Shown in pieces: positions 11,501 to 24,729 of a stretch of DNA of 64,000 nucleotides. The translations under genes were made by a program, and so were the position numbers. Positions within the stretch are counted from its first letter, which is position 1; each line of letters starts with the position of its first letter. The stretch is taken from assembly GCF_000764305.2 (NCBI RefSeq), contig NW_025931704.1, positions 62,001 through 126,000 of the forward strand, in the 5' to 3' direction. This DNA is from Hyalella azteca (lineage: Eukaryota > Arthropoda > Malacostraca > Amphipoda > Hyalellidae). The notes under the pieces were generated by a model, which worked only from the letters and a program-made list of their open reading frames with translations, was not told where the DNA came from and did not search any database.

Positions 11501-14500
11501 CTCAAAGTTACAGATTAATTACATGAATTGCTTGGGCGCAGCCTGCGATGAATGGTAGGCTTCAGCGTGACCACAATCAAGAATATATTCCCGTATTGCC
11601 AATTAACGGCAATCCGGACCACCCCGCATCCAATGAAAGTCAATCAGCTGATTGCGGTCAAAAAGGCCCGGCGATCAACAACAATCATCAGACTGAGGTA
11701 GACAAAAGTCTGAATGCCAGCCTATATATTATGATTGCTTTTAGCTATTACAATATTAGCGCTTATCGTAGGATACTAAAATAATTGATTAAAATTGAAC
11801 TCCAAGACTAATTCTTAGTATCGGACAAAAGGATCAAATATCACGCATAATCAGTACATGAAGGCACATTAAACGATTTTCATTAAATACTATTCTCAAT
11901 TTATCAAATTAAATCTAAATAAACACTGTAAATTGTAGGCAATTCAGAGATCATATACAGCAAGAATGCCAACCCCCAAGAAAGGAATCCTACTGACAAA
12001 AGAAGTCCTGATTAGTGAGATTAGAATCGAAAACAGAACCTTTCGCCCTTGTTCCGGAAACTTTTCCACCCAATCGTTTAATTTTTTTATGACATGGAAG
12101 TCGATCGCGTCTGTCTAGCAATGTCAAGGGTATCGAATAAACGCTTTCTGATGGTTATAAAATGAACGATTTCTGTAGGTAAACTACTAAAAAGGGGAAC
12201 ACGAATTCGAGAAAACCTCCCATGAATACTTTTTTGTTATAAATTTGATTAAACTTGCGTGTGAATTATTTTTTTTTGCACGAGTTGGAAATAGGAGATC
12301 GTGCATTTAAATCAATAAATATCTCCCGAGAGAAGACTGTAAAACATAAAAAGCCTCCTCATATTGCAAAAGCAAACCAAATGAAAAGACGCTCGTTTGC
12401 TAATTCCTTAAGAGGGAAATTAATTTGCAAAAACTTGTATACACTAACAAACCTACGATCTATTTCAAGTTCTTATTATCAAACTTGTAATTACCTTTCA
12501 ACTTTTTTAATGTCCAACATGACTTGTCTCTCTTGACTGAGCTTTGCCCAAGTTCTGTAAGTGCCTTTAGAAAGTTAGTGCATTTTTTCTTCAGGAAATT
12601 CAAAGGATGGAGATTTGTTTTGCTGAGTCTACGATGGCCTAAGGGATCAGAATGAAGCTTTTTGCCTCTCATCCAAATTGAATGTTGGCCAAACTTTTCT
12701 TGCTACTCGACGACGGTGCGTGGTGAGGCCCAGGCTTGTCACACTGTCGACGTCTCTGCTAACTCTTCTGAATGCAAAGTGTAGCCGCAGAACTTCGCTG
12801 CATGGAAATTTATATACGGATATAAAAAATGTAATAAAAATATGTAATATTTCATTGAGTGGTCTTTAAAAAGCATTTTAATAACCATTGTTGCGCTCAC
12901 AGCTGTTAATGTGCAATCAGTCTTGACCGGAATAACTGTTGAAAATTTATCAAAATTTAAAACTGGAAACATGAAAATAATCGAACAGTAATCTCTCACG
13001 CAACGTGGGTGTTACGTTCCAGACCTCGGATTGGAAATTTATTGATGTCGTTAGTTAATATTTGTATTGTAATTTTTAAATAAATTTTAATTGCTTAAAG
13101 TGTTTATTAGCCTTTCCTACACTCCTCATCGATCTTGAAGAATTGTTCAGGTATGCAGCTTCTTACGCATCCGATCGACCTAATACTTCTTTCTTTCGCA
13201 CCAGCGATGACGAGTAAATGATTTTTATCATTAATATTCCTTGAAAACACACGATGAAGTGAAGCCACTGTGGTCCAAGTGCCATATAGCAAGGAACAAC
13301 AGTACACTCGTTAAAAAACACAATTTCACAATGCGTTATCAATTTCCACTGCCCCCACGACGAAGGAGACCTGTAGCGGTCCAGTTTATTATTTAAGATT
13401 TTTGTATTAATAAATAAAAAAATTTTAAATTTAGAATTAGATTTAATTGTAATATTAAGATTTGTTTATATCTGAACGGAACCACAGCTGAATACGACAA
13501 TAGCCAACTTCATTCCAGCTTTTAGTATTTTTGATACATTGCACTAGAACCTCTTATTAGAGTAAGTACTAATGTGTTGCAGCAGTCATCCTGTACTAAT
13601 TAAGCAGGACTCAGAGAGCATCATGCATATCATTTGATGAATTGGAAGCGCAGAACTTGTAGGGTCACATCGATGTCAGTTGATGTCCGGATCAGTAAAT
13701 CTTTGTTGCCAATAAAACATTGATGCTCATCCATTGGCAAAATACGAGCCTCGAACGCTTCATGAATATGCACCGGCACGATCCGGAATATTTTTTAGTC
13801 TCGTGTTTTGTTCCATGGTTTGTGGAAGCGAGTCCATGCTGAATGCTAATACGGAAAACTGCCGACCAAAGTTTCCATCGAACATTTTAATGTGACTTGG
13901 GAAATAAAATAATATCGTCCACATGATTGTTTGGAATTAAAGTCTACCAGTATTTATGCAAATATATCTATCCAGTCATTAATTTTTACATACGACTGCC
14001 GAGGAGTTACTGATAGGAAATTTTTCAATATTTGATTAGGTATTTCATGGAAATTTGACACAAAATCTTCAATCGAAAAGTATTTGTTAACTGTAAATCA
14101 TGGTTAACTGTAAATAGTGGAAAAGTTATTGTTAACTGTAAATCAGCATTTACTGTCGATAGTGTCATTTTTATTTTTTCATGCATGAAGTAGATAATCC
14201 ACCATTATCCTCCATAATAAATGTGGCATAAATGTTGGTCTGTCGCAAAGTCTATTGTGAATCAAACAAATCCTCGTCAAAATCATCCTTTTCCTTCCTG
14301 CCGTCATGTCTCTTGGTACTTCGGAATCATTTCTGCTCAGTAGTCAACAAAAGCCAGTTCAAGTAACCTCAATTCATTTATTTCCGAGCAAAACAATTGA
14401 CATTCCTAATGGTTGTTAAAGGGTCGGGTGAATTTGATTACCTCCCTGTTGTTTACTCTCCTAAGTATCACGCTAAATATGAATATGTCTCTTCGAGATA

Positions 14501-14750
14501 TTATTTCTGATGATTAAATACCTCACATAAGACTACGTTTTGGAAATAAGCCACGTTCTCCTACAAACCATCGCAGAATTTCATCATTATCCGTCATGAA
14601 TCACAATATTATGAGATCAATCACTGCAACATTACGTCATAAAATTACATCAGGGCGTCCATTATTCAAGCCGTTCCATTGATGGCAGCGAACGGTCATT
14701 AATTTCAGGCATTGGCCGATACCGCGCAAATTTACGACCGCCAAAGTCAA
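8560..14750. other. 6 kb without recognisable genes or arrays
   Basis: AT-rich single-copy-looking DNA. Small open frames, for example 11,548-11,784 on the plus strand, have no recognisable domain, compositional shift or splice context. Nothing to annotate. Confidence 0.5.
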
Positions 14751-14756
14751 GGACCT

Positions 14757-15010
14757 GAAATTAGTAAGGAAACTACACGGTGCATAAATAACATCAATTG
14801 TCTTGGGAAAACTAAAATTGGTAAGGAAACTACACGGTGCATAACGTGAATTGTCTTGGTAAAAAAAAAATTAGAAAGGAAACTACACGGTGCATAAATA
14901 ACGTGAATTGTCTTGGTAAAACTAAAATTGGTAGGGAAACTACACGGTGCATAAATAACGTCAATTGTCTTGGTAAAACTAAAATTAGTAGGAAAACTAT
15001 GCGTTGCATT
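14757..15010. repeat. 57-bp minisatellite, about 4.5 copies
   Basis: Unit contains GGAAACTACACGGTGCATAA and TCAATTGTCTTGG. Because 57 is a multiple of three it is open in several frames on both strands. Confidence 0.93.
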
Positions 15011-15029
15011 AATAACGCGCATTTTCTAG

Positions 15030-16460
15030 ATGAAATTGAAATAAGTAACGAAACTGGAGCGGTGACATTATGCGGTGAATGCACAATACCAAATATTTGA
15101 ATGAAACAGAATTCGAAAGAAATGTAAATCTGAAATTAACTAGCATTTCTTCGAAGCAGCCAATTTTTTGACGAATTTTCTGAATGTCGATTTTTCAGCA
15201 AAGTAACTGCAAGGTACCAATCTACATTGTAAAGAATGCAATATGTTAATATCGGAGATGAAAGACTGCAAAAATTGTTTACCATTGCGGGTTGTTATTT
15301 TTGGTTACTATTGCGGCAGCACATGTGGAATTTAATTAAAGTAATTGAATGCTCAATTTTAGTCGAAATTCATTAATTGACGAACTGGCCTTGCCGTTGC
15401 AGTTTTAAATAATTTGCTGGCAAATATGCAGACGCTAATTAACAGCGATTTGCATGCTTGCAGTTGTAGGAAACTTGCGTAGAATAAAGGCAAGTAAAAC
15501 AAACAAGCTCCACGATGCAGCAATAGGGATGACATTTCTTTACAAATTAAAACGTATATTCTAGAAAAAAAAACATATATTGCATTTCAGATGCAGTCGA
15601 TAAAGCACATTTGCGCGAAAAGTTTCCTCTAATAATCTATTATTATTTACACTTTTTGAAAACATGCCTCCTTCAAAATAAATAATTGTTTCTTCGACAA
15701 AAATTAGGTGCCCTTCATTCCAAAATATATTATAATTTTAATTTGAAACGATCTTGATAAATATCGGGCTTCTTGAAACACCAGCATTTGCGCACAAAGA
15801 AAATTGTTTTTGTATACATTAACATACAAAACATGTGAGTTTTAAAGCCTGTGCATTTGTTGAAGGGGAAAGATGTAGCGGTTAAGACAGCGCGATGCGA
15901 GTGTCGTTTTCTTGTGTGTCTTAAAGCCGCGATGGTCAAGTGGCCGCCATCTTCCGCCCAACAACAGCGCTCAATTCATCCGCAAATGAACAAATAAAAG
16001 TAGAAAATTAGCAGAGAGGCGCTATATAAAGAGACAAAACGATTAAAAAATTACCAAGCAAAATACGGTTGTAGTGGTAGCAGAAACTGTGTGAGTAGCT
16101 GGAAGCATCACTATAATAAAGACGTTAAAACGACTGCACAGTCGCTACAGCGGTACTGAAATTTTAGAAGTCCCGACTTTCGTTAGGGCGGAGAACGTTC
16201 ATTCAATTCAGCATTTCTAACTCGTGTAAAGAAATACGTGTGTTAACTTGGGCGAGGTTCATACAGAAGTTGTGATAGAGTGTTCCTCTCTTTATTAGGC
16301 GCCATAAAGGCTCTGTAAAACAAGAGAGGAGGGGAAAATCAACAACCTTGCATGAATATGCAACAATATGAGACAGTTTAATATAAGTATTAAAATCACT
16401 TGGCTGCTTAAGTCGCAAATTTACCACGAATTTAAAAGTAAAGAAAATAGCCAAAAAGTT
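15030..16460. other. no gene seen, ends at the Penelope element
   Basis: AT-rich with no coding signal. Its right end may include the 3' flank of the Penelope-like element, but no target duplication was found. Confidence 0.4.
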
Positions 16461-16482
16461 AACCATTTCTTATAAGCGAAAA

Positions 16483-16509
16483 CGTTTCGGAGTCCAGCTC
16501 CATCGTCAG
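16483..16509 (-). ncRNA. hammerhead ribozyme-like core of the Penelope element
   Basis: On the minus strand about 135 nt past the endonuclease stop, CTGACGA is followed by a 4-bp stem (GGAG/CTCC around a short loop) and GAAAC. This is the order CUGANGA, stem II, GAAA of a hammerhead core. Penelope-like elements are known to carry type I hammerheads. One unpaired U lies at the base of stem II, and I could not find a convincing stem I or cleavage site downstream, so it is probably decayed. Confidence 0.4.
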
Positions 16510-16642
16510 TTCAAAATCTAGAACACAGGCACAAACAATTAGTAGCCTAAAATTCATATTCAAACAATTCACCTAAACTTGAGGATATTAGAACTAAAAT
16601 CGAAGATAACAGAAAAAAATGAGATAACATGTAGAGAGGGTA

Positions 16643-17098
16643 CTATCTATTTACAATTTCTAGAGGATAGGAACTGAATACAGCATTTAAACTGGGTTTC
16701 TGTTTGAAAATATATAAAGATTCTAAAATTCGTAGGTCAGAAACACCGGTTGTGGAGGCTAAAACTCTAAAGTCACTATTGGACACCGGGACGTTGCACT
16801 GCTCGGCATGAATACGTACGGCTAAATGAGGGGGATGCGCAAGTATGTTCCCTGTTCTATAACTCCTGCCCCTATGCTCTGCAAGCCTAGTATAAAAATT
16901 GCGCGATGTCATACCGACATACGCAGATGCGCACTGCGCACAACTATATTGATAAACTAGGGATGATCGCATAAGAACAGGGAGAGGATCTTTGTACTTG
17001 AAAAACGAGTTAATTTTAAAAATTTTCACCAGCAATACCTTAAGATTTACATTCGGGAGGTATTTAGAGGAAAGATCTTTCAACTCCTTTGCCATCAT
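16643..17098 (-). pseudogene. Penelope GIY-YIG endonuclease domain
   Basis: An open stretch of about 151 codons. It contains the family linker (KELKDLSSKYLPNVNLKVLL), then MRSSLVYQYSCAQCASAYVG: VYxY..C..C..AYVG is the GIY-YIG core with the Cys pair found only in Penelope-type endonucleases. TRLAEHRGRSYRTG follows, and later LRILESLYIFKQKPSLN with the conserved Glu-Ser-Lys-Pro-Leu-Asn. This part is intact over its length, but it is out of frame with the upstream LPYFGPAS motif near 17,100, so it belongs to a broken protein. Confidence 0.9.
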
Positions 17099-17263
17099 CT
17101 CAGATGCGGGGCCAAAGTAAGGAAAAGAACAATAAAACGATTCCTATCGTCACGTTCGGGAACCACCTCAGCATACTGTTTAGACAAGAATTTCATAATT
17201 TGAGTATACACCAACTGTGAAGGAAATCCATTCAGTGAGAACATACTGCGCAAATATTCAAAT

Positions 17264-17900
17264 TCAGTGTGCATACTGTGGAAAGTAGAGCAAATTCGGA
17301 AACCGCGGTTTATTAATGTTTGAATCCCATTTAATATGAAAAAAAGAACAGAAGCTAAAAAAGCTGGTGCTTAAGCCGGTAAACGTTGATTTTCTGAATA
17401 CAGATGTCTGGAAACAGCCACCGGATTTTATGACCTTGCAATCATGAAAGCATAAACTATTATTGGATTCAAGCTCCATAGTAAATTTGATGGATTTGTG
17501 TTGCCGATTAAGATAATCAAAGAAACGGCTCACATGAGAGGGAGGTTGAAAAGTAAAAATGTATCATCTACATATCGGTTGTAGAAAATTGGCTTAAAAT
17601 CAATAGGACAATTTGCCAGCCATGTAGCTTCGTGGTAACACATGAAAATATTAGCAAAGGTAGGGCCGAGAGGAAGACCCATGCCTATAGACCGTCAATT
17701 TGCCAATAAAATTTGCCAGCAAATACAAAAACAGAGTAAAAAACTGATAATTCGAGAAGAGATTTAAAAAAGTTGCGGTTCAGACCCATAACAAGTTCAT
17801 TGACACCTTTAAACAAAGAATTGAGGCAAATATCAATAGTTTCAGAAAGAGGTATGTTAGTGAACAAATTTTCTACATCAAATGAACAGTTTATTATATA
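17264..17900 (-). pseudogene. Penelope reverse transcriptase fragment, frameshifted
   Basis: Visible motifs, reading 5' to 3' on the minus strand: SFDVENLFTNIPL (17,874-17,882 holds the FDV of motif A), then QIDG and GMGLPLGPTFANIF in different frames around 17,690, then the catalytic YVDD at 17,563-17,574, and KFTMELESNNSLCFHD and SVFRKSTFTGLSTSFFSFC downstream. The last stretch is typical of Penelope RT after the palm. At least one shift lies between QIDG and GMG and a stop follows YVDD, so no functional enzyme is encoded. Confidence 0.88.
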
Positions 17901-17929
17901 ACAGCATTGCTGATCACTGTAGACTTAAC

Positions 17930-20370
17930 ATGAGCGTAAAAAATGAAAATTTGACAGTAAAGCGCCTCTGTTAATGAATCATCGTATGAACAATCTTACA
18001 CGGTAGTACAGGAAAACAATTAAAATTGATCCATTTTCAGGTCGTGTTGCTGGAACTAATATGTTAAAGCTTACACTTCTCTCTAACGGCCGATGTCAGG
18101 ATCACCTCCTTTTGACTATCAGGGGGAGAGCTCTAGGGGCTATCGAGAGGTCATATCAACTTGAATATTGTCTTGTCAATTCGAATAGAAGCAAATATGT
18201 TGCTTAAAATAGTCAATTAAATGGAACGTGTTAGCAATGAAACGACGCATAAAATCCAGTGTAGAGGTCGCTACGAAAATGACTCCAATTTACCTCAAGT
18301 TCAGTATCCGCCGTACTTGTATAACTGATGCATTAGAAGCCTGATTAATTATTGCCTAATGTACATCGAATGCAAATCACTTGAAAGATGATTTTAATGA
18401 ATTTTAGTTTTTAATTACATCTCGTACATATGTTTAATCTCAAATCAATTCACAAAAATTAGAACGCTAGGGTGAGCTCAGGATTCAGTGACAGTCGTAA
18501 ATCAACCCTGAAATTTAACCTTGAGTACCCACGATAACCTGAGCCTGCGATTCCCCTCATTAAATCCATGAAAACGTTGGCTTTGAAACGCAGTAAACGT
18601 AATGTGTGAGTGGCACGTAAATGATTTTTAACAATCATCACTGAATCACATATAGGACACGTATTTCTGCTAAATATTTTTTAGGATACTTTGTTCATGA
18701 ATTTGTTTTAATACTTGATGATATTTTAATGAAGTTCAAACAATGTGGCAAAATTACGTTGCACTTGACTGTTGGTTTTGTTCAGTCATGAATCCAGTTT
18801 GCCTGAAACATCTCTATTGCTTTTAGTTTACAGGGCAAAATCCCTGAATAACTGAAGAATTTTTTACTTTCAAATGCCACGCATTACAATCACGCAATGT
18901 CTTTAGAAATTTCAACGCCAAACATTTAATTGCTTTATGTATGTTTGAAAATGCTAGTGCATCCCCTGAGGGCTCTCAAAATGCCTGGTCGTTTCTCTGG
19001 ATGGCATTTTTATTTCGCTCAAAGCTGCATTCCGCCACTTCGTTTCTTCGTCAATTCCTGCAGGCAAATTTGGTCAGGTTCGCTTTGCTAGATAAAAAAA
19101 ACAGTACATGCAAAGCCCGTGTCTTTCCGTCAAGATTGCCGGTCTCGCAATCTCGTTCTTGCTGCGATGGTCTCGCAAGGCGCAATATTTGCCGCTGGAG
19201 GATTGGCCAAGATTGCTCAGATATTCTGAGGTGGCACGAACTTGACTTAAGGCTCGATTGTTGGAGGAAAAAATCTGACAAGACAAGCGTTTCCATGTCA
19301 AGATTACTGTAATGCGTATTTAAACTACACGTGTGATTGGTAAATACGTACGAAATTATTGGTATTACCTTCGTCTATTGAATACGAGAATGAAATTTTT
19401 TGCAGCGACCATGACTGGAAATAGAAAATCTCTATACGGAAATATTTACTCGGCTTATTGACTACGAAAAACACGGAAACCAAAATTTTAATGATGTTGC
19501 TTACGAATTGATGAATTTATCAATATTAAACATCTTGTTATATTTCTAATATTTCTATTAAATAAATTAAATCGTGACTCCAAGCTTAAATCTTAGCAAT
19601 ACCAGTTCACAATAATCTCTGTCGCCTCCTAATTAAAAAGGTTAACAAAAACATTACTCCGCTTCCTTCTCTGGTGAATATTGAAGGTTTTTTTCCTGAT
19701 ATAAGCGGTCTCATATATTACAATAACTGCAGGAAATATATAATCTTCAATACTTTAATTCAATTCAGCAGTTGATATAAAATTCCATCTCGACCGGCGA
19801 CAGTGCCTCGATCCGCATTTCTGCGACTCCTAATTGGACATTTTTGCTTGACCTGCTTTCATAATAAAAAAAATACGTCCGGTTTTTTGGTGGCCGATGG
19901 ATTGCGAATGGCTGGCTACCGCTCATCCTGCTTTGAGCTTTTGCTTGTAGCACATCTCTGTGTTGCTTTACTCCTAATGAATGTGTGAACAATACCAAAC
20001 TGTTGTTTTTCAGTCAATTTTTCTTTGGATATTTTGTCGAATTCTAAATCAGTTGTTGGTTAGACTTCAATTCTGACTATTGAATTGTTTGCGAGCTGAA
20101 ATTGTTGATCCACTCGTGCACTGATTCAATTAAATTTTCTGATCAAGTGTTTTTTCGCCCAATATGTTCTTGCAAAAACAGGTGAAATATGACCTCGATA
20201 CATGCTAGTTTCATGACTTTCGAGAGGTGCAGCAGAGATATTTTTCAACAATATGAATGCTGCTGGATTACAATTCTCCGTCAAAAAGCCCAGTTACGCG
20301 GATTTACAGGTAATTCTTAACAGTTTTGGATGAAAAAAACTCAGTTAATAAAACAGCAACCATGCTGCGG
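17930..20370. other. no recognisable gene
   Basis: The 18,941-19,312 stretch is open on both strands (123 codons on plus) and less AT-rich than its surroundings, but neither translation shows a known domain. The rest is featureless. Remains of the Penelope 5' region could lie in 17,900-18,360. Confidence 0.4.
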
Positions 20371-20375
20371 AGCAT

Positions 20376-20642
20376 ATGAATAACTGGAGAGAGGAGCACT
20401 CGTGCTAAATGCATGATCAAAATAACTGCCTCAAATAAAAAAAAAATGCCTCAATCAAACCTTTGTCACAAAATAACTGCCAAAAATGATGCCTCGCCGT
20501 AATAACTGGAGAGAAGAGCACACGTGCCAATTGCGTGATCAAAATGGCTGCCTCATATAAAAAAACTGTCTCAAAATAACTGCCAAAAATGATGCCTCGC
20601 CGTAATAACTGAAGAGATGAGCACTCGTGCTAAATGCGTGAT
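20376..20642. repeat. about 110-bp repeat, 2.5 copies
   Basis: Copies share TAATAACTGGAGAGAAGAGC, then a GTGATCAAAAT stretch and CAAAATAACTGCC. They are diverged. Confidence 0.8.
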
Positions 20643-20649
20643 GGGGGTT

Positions 20650-21750
20650 AGGAGGAGACTATGGCACAGCACAATTAAGAAGGAAGGTGCATGTGTATCT
20701 GAGATGATGAGGGGCGTTTCTGACCGAAAAAGTGAGTGTGATGTTGTGGGGTGTGAGAGGTGATTATTGGACAAGAACGATTGGTGGGATCAGCAGCTGA
20801 TGGAATTTAAAAAATGTTTAAAGAGCGCATGCAGGAGAGTAGAGAAGAGGGTGGCATTTAAGGTATTGAATTGTTAAGAGGGATTCAAAGTGAATAAACT
20901 GAAGTAATGAATAGATTCATCAAATCTCATGCATACTAGTAGTCTCATTGATATTTATTGAAGAGCCTATCCTAATTTTCAAAAATTTTGGTCGTTCTTG
21001 GGAAGTAAATTTATTGTAAAGCGAAGATATATTCGACTTTGGGATCTTTGCCGGTGTTTTGCTCTCGTAGTGATTCATGATTTTATAAAGATGGACAATA
21101 GCATCGTCTGATGATGCCAGCAGTTCACGGTAACAAAAATTTGGTTCATTTGCTCGTGCAGCGAAAAATTTGCCCTCCCTCTGTACTTCTCCTGAGGCAA
21201 AATTTGAAGATACCAAGTGTTGCATATAAGCAAGCCGTTTCAAATGGGCAACTCTGAATTAATCACGGTTCTAATTTTTATCGACATCTTGATTTCTCTC
21301 ATACAAATGTCTTGTATTTTCTGTCTGCTATAGCCAAATTTTCCTACCTTATTAAAATCAGTTACGTGATAGGCGCTGAATGTTGCCACGCATCTCAGTT
21401 CTTTGAAGGTCGAATAAAAATGAATTTCGAATTCCCACTATTTTAATAATTTTGAAATATTTCTGAAATTAAGCAGCGCATTTTTCATGCAGACTGTAAA
21501 CCATTAGTAACAATTTTCCAACATTATAAGATGAAAGTAGCTGCAAGAGCCCCAACTTACAGACCATCTCAGGGTTTAACACATTCCTAAAGCTTCCGAC
21601 TGGTCTAAATGCCATTAGCATTCAGAGAGCGTCGAATAAGGAGCGTGATGGGGAAGTTTTCCCCAACCTTTCCGGCACTTTTACTCGGCGTAGCGTTTCT
21701 GTTCGACTACGTATTCGAACGCGATGGAGTTGGTGTACAATTTCGTAGCT
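20650..21750. other. no confident gene; one 107-codon open frame
   Basis: The minus-strand frame at 21,243-20,920 is non-repetitive and of mixed composition (it includes ARANEPNFCYRELLASSDDA), but I recognise no family. It could be a decayed transposon gene or chance. The remainder is empty. Confidence 0.3.
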
Positions 21751-21756
21751 CCAACG

Positions 21757-22180
21757 GTCTTGTACACTACGGTCTTGTACACAACGGTCTTGGACACAAC
21801 GGTCTTGAGCACAACGGTCATGGACACAACGGTCTTGAACACAACGGTCTTGTACACTACGGTCTTGTACACAACGGTCTTGGACACAACGGTCTTGAAC
21901 ACAACGGTCTTGGACACAACGGTCTTGAACACAACGGTATTGTACACTACGGTCTTGTACACAACGGTCTTGGACACAACGGTCTTGAACACAACGGTCT
22001 TGTACACTACGGTCTTGTACACTACGGTCTTGGACACAACGGTCTTGTACACTACGGTCATGTACACAACGGTCTTGGACACAACGGTCTTGTACTGTTG
22101 TACACAACGGTCTTGGACACAACGGTCTTGTACACTACGGTCATGTACACAACGGTCTTGGACACAACGGTCTAGTAGAA
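21757..22180. repeat. 15-bp array, about 28 copies
   Basis: ACAACGGTCTTGGAC and the variant CTACGGTCTTGTACA. The 15-bp period gives long false open frames in several frames on both strands. Confidence 0.95.
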
Positions 22181-22209
22181 ACGTTCCCTCACACAACGGT
22201 CACTAAAGC

Positions 22210-24050
22210 AACGGTCCCGCGCACAACCGTCCCGTTTTTCTCCTGTTCGAAACCGTAAAAGTGGAATTTGGTTGCATGTTTGGTTCGATGTTCTGTTTAT
22301 ATTTAGATGTTAGGTCATCACTGTATCGAGTTACTGTTTTTGGCATCAAGCCGGGGAAATGCACTCCAGTTTTGAGTTCATTAAAATAAAGTATTAAACG
22401 AATTCAAAAGCAAAGAAAACGCAAAGCAAATTCACCAATGCACCTTGTCCAACACAGTACTTAACAGATTCTTGAATGGTTGAATGAATTTTGGAATTGC
22501 TCTGATTCGGTCTTCTGAAGAGTTTATTTAGAAATGAAGATGGATTAGAGTTAATACGGCAATTTTATAAACTTGTACGTATATTGAATGATATACATTT
22601 AGATAATTATGTTGAGTTTTCTCAACTCATTTATTTCCTTCATATTTGTTAGTTAACCTTAACGGCATCTGTCTATTTGCAGGAAATATCGACCGAAATT
22701 CTAAAAAGGCCATTGTCAAGTACAATATAATAAAATGTTGTTAGATTGCTTGTGAAATTAATCATTTATCATATTTATAGTCGTTAAATAGATCATATTA
22801 TTATTAATCAGCTGATTTTGGTGCTATTCTCTCTGTATGTGTATAGAGAAAGTCGCTGGGTGTGTAATCTTGAATCAAGAATCAAGTAATCTCTCGCTTT
22901 GAATCTCTTGATTATTCAAGAAATGCAGTAATTTCGAACCACTGTTGGTTTTCTTTAGTTTCTATTAACTTTTGTATTAACTATTGCCGTACGCTGGATT
23001 TGTATATATTTACTGGTGCGTTCACTTCTTACTGAGCTGAATTGCAGTGGAATCGAGTTCTCGATATATGGCGTAGAAATCATAATAAATTTATAAAGAT
23101 TCCACGATGCGTTATCGCCTTAGCATTTAATGTATAATGCTGAAAAGTTATTTACATTAGCAGTCATTCAGTGCAGTACAAATTAACGTCTGATGTTCCA
23201 TTTTCTTAAATGGAAGAGAGAGGATTCTTAAGTTTCTATATATAATAAGCCAAAGCGCCAGCTCAAGGTAATCAGTAATCATAAATTACGATGAAATCTT
23301 CGATACTCAATAACCATGATGAATAGCGATAAGTTCCATAATTTCAAAACAATATAATGGGAACATCAAAATGCTACAACCTTATCTCCCACTGAAAACT
23401 TCATCTCCAGACTGCAACCTTTCGTCATCTCCCCCGGTCTCCAGCATTCCCACTCGTCGCAAATTAGTTTAGCGCTGCAATCGATCGCACAGCGCGTTTT
23501 CGATGCCTGAAACCTGAAGATCCGAACCCAGTCACTGCAAACCTCGACTCAAAACCCCTAATGCTAGCAAAAAATTGTATGCTTTGTCTACAGCTTTCTT
23601 TTTATATCTTGCGACATAAAGTGCGATCGGAAGACCAGTTTCCTGGTTTCAATGCAACTACATTAGTAAAGAATGTACCCTTGCCTTTACAACGGAGATT
23701 ATAGTTTTAGAAATTTTAGTTTACGAGTTTATTATAAATTATGACTCAAAATTATAACTACAAAATGGGAAATAAAATAGAAAATATGTTGCAATTCCAT
23801 CACGTTAAACCACGAAAAGAAATATAAAATCAACTAAGAATTTTTTTGAAACTGTCGAGAATTCAATATTCTCTGAGATTTTAGAAAATATCCTGCGGCG
23901 TCGAAGTCCTGCGTAAAATTTAAAAACTCTGCCAGCCAGAAATTGTAAAGCTTGTCGGCTAATACGCCACTCACCTGCTCTTGCGATGGTACATTTTGAA
24001 ATGCACCCAAACTCTGCACGTCGCCAGGCACTTACTGCGCTTACGAGAGT
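22210..24050. other. no gene seen
   Basis: AT-rich DNA with no coding, RNA or repeat feature that I can support. Confidence 0.5.
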
Positions 24051-24059
24051 CGTGACAAA

Positions 24060-24720
24060 CATGAGACGGGAATTATGGCATGAGGAAAATGAGACATGAG
24101 GAACAAGAGACATGGCATGAGGAACATGCGACATGGCATGAGGAACATGAGACATGGCATTAGGAACATGAGACATGGCATGAGGAACATGCGACATGGC
24201 ATGATGAACATGAGACATGGCGTGAGGAACATGAGACATGGCATGAGGAACATGCGACATGGCAAAAGGAACATGAGACATGGCATGAGGAGCATGAGAC
24301 ATGGCATGAGGAACATGAGATGCGGCATTAGGAATATGAGACATGGTATGATGAACATGAGATGCGGCATTAGGAATATGAGACATGGCATGATGAACAT
24401 GAGATGCGGCATTAGGAATATGAGACATGGCATGATGAATATGAGACATGGCACGAGGAACATGAAACATGGCATGAGGAACATGAAACATGGGTGAGGA
24501 ACATGAAACATGGCATGAGGAACATGAGATGCGGCATTAGGAATATGAGACATGGCATGATGAACATGAGACATGGCACGAGGAACATGAAGCATGGCAT
24601 GAGGAACATGAAACATGGCATGAGGAACATGAAACATGGCATGAGGAACATGAAACATGACATGAGGAACATGAAACATGGCATGAGGAACATGAGACAT
24701 GGCATGAGGAACATGAGAAA
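24060..24720. repeat. 21-bp array, about 31 copies
   Basis: Unit GGCATGAGGAACATGAGACA plus one base. Variant copies with GATGCGGCATTAGGAATATG recur at regular spacing around 24,310-24,430, indicating local amplification of a two-unit block. Confidence 0.95.
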
Positions 24721-24729
24721 TGGCGTCGT

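Larger units (their letters stand above)
16470..17920 (-). mobile_element. Penelope-like retroelement, degenerate 3' part
   Basis: On the minus strand, successive frames carry a Penelope-type reverse transcriptase and then a GIY-YIG endonuclease, in the order expected for the family. Frame changes and stops separate the pieces, so this copy is dead. Penelope-like elements are non-LTR-type retroelements of animals whose single protein joins a telomerase-related RT to a C-terminal GIY-YIG domain. The left end of homology is close to a hammerhead-like core at 16,483-16,509. To the right, homology fades upstream of the RT FDV motif near 17,890, which suggests 5' truncation. Sequence from 17,900 to 18,360 might be remains but was not recognised. 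Confidence 0.88.

Noticed and set aside
18941..19312. 123-codon plus-strand frame
   Set aside because: The opposite strand is equally open, with no recognisable domain, repeat or splice signal. Left as background.
21609..22206. Long open frames of 160-188 codons on both strands
   Set aside because: They arise from a 15-bp tandem repeat that is a multiple of three and free of stops. There is no domain and the frames overlap on both strands.
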